A stretch of DNA of 64,000 nt from Polaromonas sp. OV174 (GTDB lineage: Bacteria > Pseudomonadota > Gammaproteobacteria > Burkholderiales > Burkholderiaceae_C), in contig NZ_FOKZ01000004.1 of the NCBI RefSeq assembly GCF_900112285.1, positions 186,001 through 250,000 of the forward strand, given 5' to 3'. Shown one piece after another: positions 57,930-64,000 of the stretch. Position numbers and translations under genes: made by a program. The notes beneath the pieces are model-generated. The model made no database searches and was not told the DNA's origin. It saw only the letters and a program-made list of their open reading frames with translations. Every line of letters begins with the position of its first letter. The first letter of the stretch is position 1.

Positions 57930-58850
57930 ATGTCCCTAGGTACCCTAGACAGATCCCCGCCGCCCTTTTTCAACCAGGGGCCGTCGGCGCTGTCCAAGCT
58001 GATGTTCTTTGGCGCCTTGTCGCTGTTCCTGATGGTGGCCGATGCGCGCTTTGGCGTCACCCAGCCGATCCGCTCCGTGCTGGCCACGGCGCTTTATCCG
58101 GCGCAGTGGTTGGCGCTTCAGCCGGTGCACGCGATCAGATACGGCAGCGACTATCTCACCGGCCTGCGCCAGGCCCAATCGAGCAGCGAAGAGGCCGGCA
58201 AAAAGTTGGCCTTGCAATCGCTGCGTGCCGGCCAGGTCGAGCAATTGACGCAGGAAAATAACCGGCTGCGCAAGCTGCTGGGTCTGCGCGATCAGCTCAC
58301 TACCTCGGTCATGGCGGCCGAGGTGCTGTACGACGCGGCCGATCCCTATACCCGCAAGGTCGTCATCGACAAGGGGCTGGCCCAAGGCCTGGAGTTGGGC
58401 TCGCCGGTGCTGGACGAATCCGGCGTGCTGGGCCAGGTGACACGCGTGCATCCGCTGCTCAGTGAGGTCACGCTGCTGGTGGACCGCGACCTGGCCATTC
58501 CCGTGCTGAATGTGCGCACCGGTGCGCGCAGCGTGGCCTATGGCGACCCGAGTGCCTCGGGCAGCGGGCTGGAACTGCGCTTCATGGGCAGCAATGCCGA
58601 TGTGCAAGAGGGCGACTTGCTGACCACCAGCGGCGTCGATGGGGTTTATCCTCCCGGCTTGCCGGTGGCCAAGATCAGCCGCATAGAGCGCCGCGCCGAA
58701 TCGGCATTTGCCAAAATTTACTGTGTACCGCAGGCGCTGGTTAGCGGCGCGCGCCATGTCATCGTGGTCAAGCCGGTGGCCGGCCAGATACCGCTGCGGC
58801 CCGACGCCCCCGCGCCGGAAGCGGCGGCGAAGAAAAAGGCTTCCAAATGA
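57930..58850 (+). CDS. mreC: Rod shape-determining protein MreC
   Basis: This 306-aa bitopic protein has a hydrophobic segment at about residues 21-45 (LSKLMFFGALSLFLMVADARFG), a coiled coil (AQSSSEEAGKKLALQSLRAGQVEQLTQENNRLRKLLGLRDQ), then the beta-rich periplasmic MreC domain (AEVLYDAADPYTRKVVIDKGLAQGLELGSPVLDESGVLGQVTRVHPLLSEVTLLVDRDLAIPV). It bridges MreB/MreD with PBP2. Its stop overlaps the mreD start as ATGA. Confidence 0.96.
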   Translation: MSLGTLDRSPPPFFNQGPSALSKLMFFGALSLFLMVADARFGVTQPIRSVLATALYPAQWLALQPVHAIRYGSDYLTGLRQAQSSSEEAGKKLALQSLRAGQVEQLTQENNRLRKLLGLRDQLTTSVMAAEVLYDAADPYTRKVVIDKGLAQGLELGSPVLDESGVLGQVTRVHPLLSEVTLLVDRDLAIPVLNVRTGARSVAYGDPSASGSGLELRFMGSNADVQEGDLLTTSGVDGVYPPGLPVAKISRIERRAESAFAKIYCVPQALVSGARHVIVVKPVAGQIPLRPDAPAPEAAAKKKASK

Positions 58851-59365
58851 TCATGCGATCAGGCCAGCAGTTGCTGTTGCCCGCCAATCCGGTATTCATC
58901 TGGAGCAGCCTGATCGTGGCGCTGCTGCTGGACATGCTGCCCTTGGGGCGCGTGCCCTGGATGCCGGATTTTCTGGCGCTGGTGCTGGTGTTCTGGAATG
59001 TGCATCAACCGCTGCGCGTGGGGATTGGCGTGGCCTTCATGTTTGGCCTGGTGGTGGATGTGCATCAGTCGTCGCTGTTGGGCCAGCACGCGCTGTCGTA
59101 CACGGCACTGAGCTTTTTTGCCACCATGATTCACCGCCGCCTGCTCTGGTTTCCTGTGCCTTCGCAGGCCTTGCAGGTGCTACCGCTGTTTGCCGTGGCG
59201 CACGGCACCGAGCTCCTCATCCGCATGATGGGCGGGGGCATATTTCCCGGCTGGATCATGCTGGTGGCGCCACTGGCCGAGGCCTTGCTGTGGCCGGTGG
59301 TCAGCGTGCTGCTGCTGGTGCCGCAGCGCCGCGCGCCGAATCCGGATGAAAACCGGCCGCTGTGA
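58847..59365 (+). CDS. mreD: Rod shape-determining protein MreD
   Basis: This 172-aa integral membrane protein has about five or six helices (NPVFIWSSLIVALLLDMLPLGRVPWMPDFLALVLVFWNVHQPLRVGIGVAFMFGLVVDVHQSSLLGQHALSYTALSFF...). The motif GRVPWMPDFLALVLVFWNVHQP ... GLVVDVHQSSLLGQHAL is typical of MreD. It is a scaffold of the elongasome. Its start overlaps the mreC stop. Confidence 0.95.
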   Translation: MIMRSGQQLLLPANPVFIWSSLIVALLLDMLPLGRVPWMPDFLALVLVFWNVHQPLRVGIGVAFMFGLVVDVHQSSLLGQHALSYTALSFFATMIHRRLLWFPVPSQALQVLPLFAVAHGTELLIRMMGGGIFPGWIMLVAPLAEALLWPVVSVLLLVPQRRAPNPDENRPL

Positions 59366-59387
59366 TGCCCCCACGGTCGTTCACTGC

Positions 59388-59465
59388 GTGTAACTCCCTG
59401 CCCCCCGAGGGGGCCGCCCGCCTGCGGCCCGGCGGAGCCGGTTCCGCGGCTCATGCTGGCCTTCG
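59388..59465 (+). repeat. Repeat B copy 2 (GC-rich intergenic repeat)
   Basis: Blocks TGCCCCCCGAGGGGGCCGCC, TGCGGCCCGGCGGAGCCGG, TTCCGCGGCTCATGCTGGCCTT match the element at 35575 in order. Palindromes CCCCCGAGGGGG and CCGGCGGAGCCGG are present. It separates mreD from mrdA. Confidence 0.7.
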
Positions 59466-59537
59466 GTCGGCTCGCTTCGCATCGCCTTCGCAACAGGGAG
59501 TGTGGGCACTTTTTGCCGCTTGTAGAGTCGTATTGCG

Positions 59538-61598
59538 ATGACTGAACTGCGCAACGTCGAAGCCGACCTGTCGCGCTTTCGCGCCCGTGTGCTGGCGGCT
59601 AGCCTGGTGGTGCTGTGCGCGTTCGGGTTGCTGGCGGCGCGGCTGGTGTATCTGCAGGTGTATCGCCATGCCGACCTGAGCGAGCAGGCCGAAAGCAACC
59701 GCACGGCGATTGTTCCCATCGTGCCCAATCGCGGGCTGATCCTGGACCGCAACGGCATCGTGCTGGCCTCCAACTACTCGGCCTACACGCTGGAAATCAC
59801 GCCGTCCAAGGTCGCCGATCTGGAGGAAACCATTGCGGCGCTGGGCCAGTTGGTGAACATAGAGCCGCGCGACAAGCGGCGCTTCAAGCGCCTGCGCGAG
59901 GAGTCGAAAAGCTTTGAATCGATTCCTCTGCGCACCCGTTTGAGTGACGAGGAAGTGGCCCGCTTCGCGGCGCAGCGCTATCGCTTCCCGGGCGTGGACA
60001 TCAAGGCCAGGCTGTTTAGAAGCTATCCCTATGGCGAGCTGGGCAGCCATGTGATCGGCTACATAGGCCGCATCAACCAGGCCGAAAAAGACGCCATCGA
60101 AGACCGCGAGGAAGAAGGCAATTACCGCGGCACCGACTACATCGGCAAACTGGGGGTGGAGCAGAGCTTTGAGCAGCAGCTGCATGGCACCACCGGCGTC
60201 GAGCAGATGGAGACCTCGGCGGGCGGGCGCGCCGTGCGCAAGCTGGCCAGCAACCCGGCCACGCCGGGCAATACCGTGATGCTGTCGCTGGACATCGGCC
60301 TGCAGAAAATGGTGGAGGAGCTGTTTGGCACGCGGCGCGGCGCGCTGGTGGCGATAGATCCGAAAACCGGCGAGGTGCTGGCCTTTGTCAGCAAGCCAAC
60401 TTTTGACCCCAATCTGTTTGTCGACGGCATTGACCAGGAGAGCTGGCAGGCACTCAATGAGTCCATCGACAAGCCGCTGCTGAATCGGGCCTTGCGTGGC
60501 ACTTATCCGCCGGGCTCCACCTACAAGCCCTTCATGGCCATGGCGGCGCTGCAAACCGGTACCCGTTCACCGACGACGCTGATCAACGACACGCTCACCT
60601 ACACCTTTGGCGGCCGCCGCTTTGGCAGCCCCGCGGGCGAGCGCGGCGGCATCATGGACATGCACCGCGCCATTGCCGAATCCAGCAATGTGTACTTTTA
60701 TTCGCTGGCCAATGAGATGGGGGTGGAGGCCATGCACGACTTCATGGCGCCGCTGGGTTTTGGTCAGATCACCGGCATTGACATCAACGGCGAGGTGCGC
60801 GGCGTGCTGCCCAACCAGGACTGGAAGCGCCGTTATTTCAAGCGTCCCGAGCAGCAGAAATGGTTTGCCGGGGAAACCATCTCGCTGGGCATTGGCCAGG
60901 GCTATAACAGCTTCACCATGCTGCAGCTGGCGCAGGCGACCGCCGCGCTGGCCAACAATGGTATCAAGCACAAGCCGCGGCTGGTGATGGGCACGCGGGA
61001 CACCGTGACGGGCGCCTTGCATCCCTTGCCGCCAGACCCGCCTGTGGATTTGGGCTACAAACCCGAAAATGTCGCGATTGTGCGCAAGGCGCTGGTGAGC
61101 GTGACGCAGGGCGGCACGGCAACCCGGGTATTTACCGGCGCCGGCTACGTCAGTGGCGGCAAGACCGGTACCGCTCAGGCGGTGAGCATGGGCGCGAAGG
61201 AAAAATACAACAAAGCTAAGCTGGAGGAGCACCAGCGTGACCACGCGGTCTACATGGCGTTCGCCCCGGCCGACGAGCCCAAAATCGCGCTGGCGGTGAT
61301 CGTGGAAAACGCCGGCTGGGGCGTAGGCGCGGCTGCACCGATCGCGCGCCGGGTGTTTGACTACGTGTTGATGGGTCAGTACCCCAGCGAGGACGACATG
61401 GCGGCGGTGCAAAAAGGGCTGGGCGCAGCCCCTATAGGCAAGCCGCGCCGGGCCGCCGACATGATCGGCCTGCTGGCTGGCGATAGTCCGGTCGCCGCAC
61501 CATTGGCTGTTGCGGCCAAAGGCGCGGATGCGGCCATGGCCGCAGCCCCGGTGGTACCGGCACCGCCAGCGTCGCGCCCACAAGCCAAGCCCAACTGA
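59538..61598 (+). CDS. mrdA: Penicillin-binding protein 2
   Basis: This 686-aa class B transpeptidase has an N-terminal anchor (FRARVLAASLVVLCAFGLLAARLVYLQV), a pedestal domain, and the transpeptidase domain with SxxK at Ser327-Lys330 (YPPGSTYKPFMAM), SxN at Ser382-Asn384 (ESSNVYFYSLA) and KTG at Lys542 (GGKTGTAQ). It cross-links wall during rod elongation with RodA and MreBCD. The C terminus has an Ala/Pro-rich tail of about 60 residues. mrdB/rodA does not follow directly; a TSUP gene on the opposite strand does. Confidence 0.97.
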   Translation: MTELRNVEADLSRFRARVLAASLVVLCAFGLLAARLVYLQVYRHADLSEQAESNRTAIVPIVPNRGLILDRNGIVLASNYSAYTLEITPSKVADLEETIAALGQLVNIEPRDKRRFKRLREESKSFESIPLRTRLSDEEVARFAAQRYRFPGVDIKARLFRSYPYGELGSHVIGYIGRINQAEKDAIEDREEEGNYRGTDYIGKLGVEQSFEQQLHGTTGVEQMETSAGGRAVRKLASNPATPGNTVMLSLDIGLQKMVEELFGTRRGALVAIDPKTGEVLAFVSKPTFDPNLFVDGIDQESWQALNESIDKPLLNRALRGTYPPGSTYKPFMAMAALQTGTRSPTTLINDTLTYTFGGRRFGSPAGERGGIMDMHRAIAESSNVYFYSLANEMGVEAMHDFMAPLGFGQITGIDINGEVRGVLPNQDWKRRYFKRPEQQKWFAGETISLGIGQGYNSFTMLQLAQATAALANNGIKHKPRLVMGTRDTVTGALHPLPPDPPVDLGYKPENVAIVRKALVSVTQGGTATRVFTGAGYVSGGKTGTAQAVSMGAKEKYNKAKLEEHQRDHAVYMAFAPADEPKIALAVIVENAGWGVGAAAPIARRVFDYVLMGQYPSEDDMAAVQKGLGAAPIGKPRRAADMIGLLAGDSPVAAPLAVAAKGADAAMAAAPVVPAPPASRPQAKPN

Positions 61599-61627
61599 GC
61601 CTGGGCGGGCGCTACCGCCGCAGCGCT

Positions 61628-62386
61628 TTATTTCAAAAAGGCATCAAAGCCGGTTTTCAGGATTAGCACGCTGACCACCGCGATGAAGACCAGCCGCACA
61701 AAACCGGTGCCATGCTTGAGCGCCAGGCGCGTGCCCAGCAGGCTGCCAAGCACATTGGCAACCGCCATGGTTAGGGCGAAATGCCACCAGATATGGCCTT
61801 TCCAGGCAAAAAGACCCAAGGCTGCCAGGTTGGTGGCGGTATTGAGCAGTTTGGCCGAGGCCGAGGCATTGAGAAAATCGTAGCCCAGCCAGCGCACAAA
61901 CAAGAAAACGAAAAAGCTGCCGGTGCCGGGGCCGAAAAAACCGTCGTAAAAGCCCAGCAGCAGGCCTATGCAGCAGGCAGCCAGCGTTTCGGCCCGGCCG
62001 CTATAGCGCGGCGCGTGTTGGCTGCCCAGGTCTTTTTTCACCAAGGTGTAGAGCAGCACCGCCAGCAACACAAAGGGCAAGGCCTTGCGTAAAAAGCCAG
62101 GCGCCATGATGGTGACCAGCCAGGCGCCCGCCAGTGAACCAAAAAAACCGGCGAAGGCGGCCGGCAGCAGCGCGGCCCAGCGCATCTCGACACGCCTGGC
62201 ATATTGCAGCGTTGCCACGCCCGTGCCCCAGATGGCCGCGCCCTTGTTCAGGCCCAGCAGTGTGGCGGGCGGACTGCTGGGAAAGACGGCGAACAGGGCA
62301 GGCACCAGAATCAGGCCGCCGCCGCCGACGATGGCGTCCACAAAACCGGCCAGCAGCGAGGCCAAGGAGACAATCAGTAATTCCAT
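61628..62386 (-). CDS. TSUP (TauE/SafE) family permease
   Basis: This 252-aa protein has about eight helices in two repeated halves. The N-terminal LASLLAGFVDAIVGGGGLILVPALFAVFPSSPPATLLGLNKGAAIWGT and the C-terminal half (GFYDGFFGPGTGSFFVFLFVRWLGYDFLNASASAKLLNTATNLAAL) show the YfcA-type signatures. Family members export sulfite or organosulfonates. The substrate is unknown. It is convergent with mrdA. Confidence 0.92.
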   Translation of the reverse strand: MELLIVSLASLLAGFVDAIVGGGGLILVPALFAVFPSSPPATLLGLNKGAAIWGTGVATLQYARRVEMRWAALLPAAFAGFFGSLAGAWLVTIMAPGFLRKALPFVLLAVLLYTLVKKDLGSQHAPRYSGRAETLAACCIGLLLGFYDGFFGPGTGSFFVFLFVRWLGYDFLNASASAKLLNTATNLAALGLFAWKGHIWWHFALTMAVANVLGSLLGTRLALKHGTGFVRLVFIAVVSVLILKTGFDAFLK

Positions 62387-62420
62387 GGTCGGATTGTCTC
62401 ATCGCCCTGGTTGGCGTTAA

Positions 62421-62467
62421 CTATGATTTTTATAGCTTGCTACGCCCGTCGCTATTGGGCTAACGGT
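62421..62467 (+). repeat. Repeat A copy 13 (intergenic)
   Basis: CTATGATTTTTATAGCTTGC, TACGCCCGTCG and TATTGGGCTAACGG. It lies in the leader of the TSUP gene. Confidence 0.7.
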
Positions 62468-62503
62468 CAATTTGTACAAGATATTGAAAAGACAAGCGGA
62501 CAT

Positions 62504-62532
62504 AAAAAAGCGCTGGGGTTGCCAGCGCTTTT
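62504..62532 (-). terminator. Orphan terminator hairpin
   Basis: AGCGCTGG (62509-62516) and CCAGCGCT (62522-62529) form an 8-bp stem. On the minus strand six T residues follow the stem; on the plus strand there are four. No intact gene ends directly in front of it on either strand. Confidence 0.6.
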
Positions 62533-62806
62533 GTTAAACAGCCATCTTTTGGAATGCCTGTTTAATTTGTAGTTGCTCTTTTGTGTCTCCTCGACTCCCC
62601 GCATTGCGAGCAGCAAGGCTCGTCAGCAAGTACGTAAATATAGCGTGAACGCAGCGAATCGTGCATTGGGGGTTTCCCGCACCACCTCGGTGCCTTTTGT
62701 TACTTTTGTTGCTTGCTGCCCGGTGATAGCATCCTTGAAAAGGGTGACATGCCGCAGCTGCTGGCAACCGAGGCCCGACTGATCCCAACCTACAAGAGGC
62801 GTTCCT

Positions 62807-63628
62807 ATGAAATCTGGTTTGATGATGCTTGCACTCGGCTTGTCTGCGCTCTGTTTTGGCCCGGCACATGCCCAGGGCCAGCAACTGGTTCTGGGCATCA
62901 GCGAAGGGACTTCGGGCGGGCTGGATCACGCACAGGTGATCACCAAATACCAGGGGCTGGCGGAAGCGGTTGGCCGGGCTCTCAAGGCCAAGGTCAGCGT
63001 GGTGTTCGCACGTGAATTCAAACAGCTTGAGGAAGGCATGCAGACCGGACGCTTTGACTTCGTGATGGCCAGACCCAGCGACTATCCGGCCCGCGGCATG
63101 CGCGACTATGGTTACAGCTACATTGCCAGCGCCAAGCCCGATGGTCAGTGCCTCATCATCGTTCCCAAGGGCTCGCCGCTCAAGTCCATCAATGAGGTCA
63201 AGGGCCAGCGCATTGCCTTGCCCGAGCAGGTGGCCTATATGTCGCGCTTTTGCGCGGCGGATCTCCGGGACCAGGGGGTCCAGGTGGAGAAGGAGAAAGT
63301 GCAGTACGTGCGCGAGCAGGCCGCCGTTGGCTTTTACCTTGACAACAAATTCGCCGATGTTGGGGGCATAGCCTCTTATTCGGGCATTGCCAAGAAGTGG
63401 GAAAAAGACGGCAACCGCATCCTGCACAAAAGCGTCGCGCAGCCTTATTTCCCCATGGTCGCCCACAAGCGGATACGGCCGGATCAGCTCAAGGCGATTC
63501 AGGCCGAGTTGCTGACGTTGCCCGACAGCGAATCCGGCAAGGAACTGCTCAAACGCATAGGCATAGACCGCTTCGACACCGGCTCCGAAGCGCGCATGCG
63601 CGAGCTGCTGAAGTGGCTCAATCTTTAG
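62807..63628 (+). CDS. PhnD-like periplasmic substrate-binding protein
   Basis: This 273-aa protein has an N-terminal signal (MKSGLMMLALGLSALCFGPAHAQ), then a type II periplasmic-binding fold resembling PhnD/SsuA: LGISEGTSGGLDHAQVITKYQGLAEAVGRALKAKVSVVFAREFKQLEEGMQTGRFDFVMARPSDYPARGMRDYGYSYIASA. No ABC permease or ATPase is adjacent, so the ligand (phosphonate, phosphite or another oxyanion) and the partner are unknown. GAGGCGTTCCT precedes the ATG. Confidence 0.87.
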   Translation: MKSGLMMLALGLSALCFGPAHAQGQQLVLGISEGTSGGLDHAQVITKYQGLAEAVGRALKAKVSVVFAREFKQLEEGMQTGRFDFVMARPSDYPARGMRDYGYSYIASAKPDGQCLIIVPKGSPLKSINEVKGQRIALPEQVAYMSRFCAADLRDQGVQVEKEKVQYVREQAAVGFYLDNKFADVGGIASYSGIAKKWEKDGNRILHKSVAQPYFPMVAHKRIRPDQLKAIQAELLTLPDSESGKELLKRIGIDRFDTGSEARMRELLKWLNL

Positions 63629-63634
63629 GCGGCG

Positions 63635-64000
63635 TCAGATGCCGGCCTGTATCCACTGCGCCGCTTTCTCGGCAATCATCAAGGTCGGCGAGTTGGTGTT
63701 GCCGCTGGTGATCAACGGCATCACACCGGCATCGACCACGCGCAGGCCGCGTATGCCGCGCACCCGCAGGTGCGAATCGACCACCGCCATCGGGTCATCG
63801 TCCCGTCCCATCTTGGTCGTGCCGACCGGGTGGAAGATGGTGGTGGCGATGTCGCCCGCCAGTCGCGCCAGCTCCTCATCGCTCTGAAACTGCAGGCCGG
63901 GCTTGAACTCTTCGGGCCGGTATTTGGCCAGCGCGCCCTGGCTGACGATTTTGCGCGTCACGCGCAGCGAGTCGGCCGCCACCTGGCGGTCCTGGGCCGT
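63635..64000 (-). CDS. GMC-family oxidoreductase (C-terminal part, cut by window edge)
   Basis: The reading frame enters at the right edge of the window and ends at 63635, giving the C-terminal about 121 residues. IFHPVGTTKMGRDDDPMAVVDSHLRVRGIRGLRVVDAGVMPLITSGNTNSPTLMIAEKAAQWI contains the catalytic His (FHPVGT) and the C-terminal Asn/His-type GNTNSP motif of choline dehydrogenase-like enzymes. The start lies beyond the window. A choline or alcohol substrate cannot be told from this part. Confidence 0.92.
   Translation of the reverse strand, partial: TAQDRQVAADSLRVTRKIVSQGALAKYRPEEFKPGLQFQSDEELARLAGDIATTIFHPVGTTKMGRDDDPMAVVDSHLRVRGIRGLRVVDAGVMPLITSGNTNSPTLMIAEKAAQWIQAGI

Larger units (their letters stand above)
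62387..62806. other. 420-bp gap with repeat A, hairpin and no clear gene
   Basis: The gap carries repeat A copy 13, a terminator-like hairpin at 62504-62532, and about 270 bp of sequence before the binding-protein gene. On the minus strand a short reading EQLQIKQAFQKMAV ending at 62534 sits directly before the hairpin. It could be the end of a lost gene, but I cannot assign it. Nothing else is recognised. Confidence 0.4.

Noticed and set aside
59451..61583. Minus-strand frames opposite mrdA
   Set aside because: Shadow frames without motifs.
62534..63466. 310-codon minus-strand open frame over the binding-protein gene
   Set aside because: Antisense to the PhnD-like gene, which has a signal peptide and a clear fold; only the last 18 codons in the gap are worth noting.

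Overview
The window is a GC-rich, gene-dense chromosomal segment of a betaproteobacterium, most likely a member of the Comamonadaceae close to Polaromonas or Rhodoferax. Pointers to this are a B12-dependent methionine synthase split into two genes with an S-adenosylhomocysteine (SAH) riboswitch, a gatCAB operon divergent from mreBCD-mrdA, a TorF-glnK-amtB nitrogen operon, alr divergent from lplT, and two families of short dispersed repeats. The content is overwhelmingly housekeeping. I see no prophage, insertion sequence, CRISPR array, rRNA or tRNA.

Layout. 0.1-6.1 kb: a double AAA+ ATPase, a decayed glutaredoxin gene, a lipoprotein, recQ and a rhodanese. 6.2-11 kb: the two halves of methionine synthase around a cyclic-nucleotide-binding-domain protein, the second half behind an SAH riboswitch. 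11-17 kb: a glycine-zipper protein, an HdeD-like membrane protein with a soluble C-terminal domain, a comM remnant, then a sigma-54 promoter with two NtrC-like sites driving TorF-glnK-amtB. 17-25.5 kb: a large penicillin-binding protein, an SMP-30 protein, glcE-DUF1275-glcF, a VOC protein and a WYL regulator. 25.5-37 kb: glutathione peroxidase, an EamA exporter, lplT/alr, a GNAT enzyme, panE, radA, phosphatases, ilvE, a zinc-finger protein, waaF and a carboxymuconolactone-decarboxylase-like protein. 37-46 kb: an OmpR-type two-component system, an AmpG-like permease, an M48 protease, an HPP-CBS protein, a ferritin-like protein next to an ECF sigma factor, and a metallophosphatase. 46-51 kb: a periplasmic CPPC protein and a TctD/TctE-like two-component system followed by a TerC protein and a universal stress protein. 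51-64 kb: xth/pyrE, a DUF4124 protein, gatBAC, mreBCD-mrdA, a TSUP permease, a PhnD-like binding protein and the end of a GMC oxidoreductase.

The most notable signal is a short interspersed repeat (repeat A, about 45-55 bp, ATAGCT ... GGGCTACAGGCC) found 13 times. Eleven copies are intergenic, mostly just after stop codons. Two copies sit in frame inside essential-type enzymes, MetH and GatA, and encode nearly the same peptide (LIAAxASG) in both. This resembles the protein-inserting palindromic elements known from Rickettsia. Other points of interest are a 22-nt stretch upstream of mreB that matches part of the SAH riboswitch at 21 positions, three GACAG direct repeats at exactly 22-bp spacing in front of terC, and gene decay at the glutaredoxin and comM loci.
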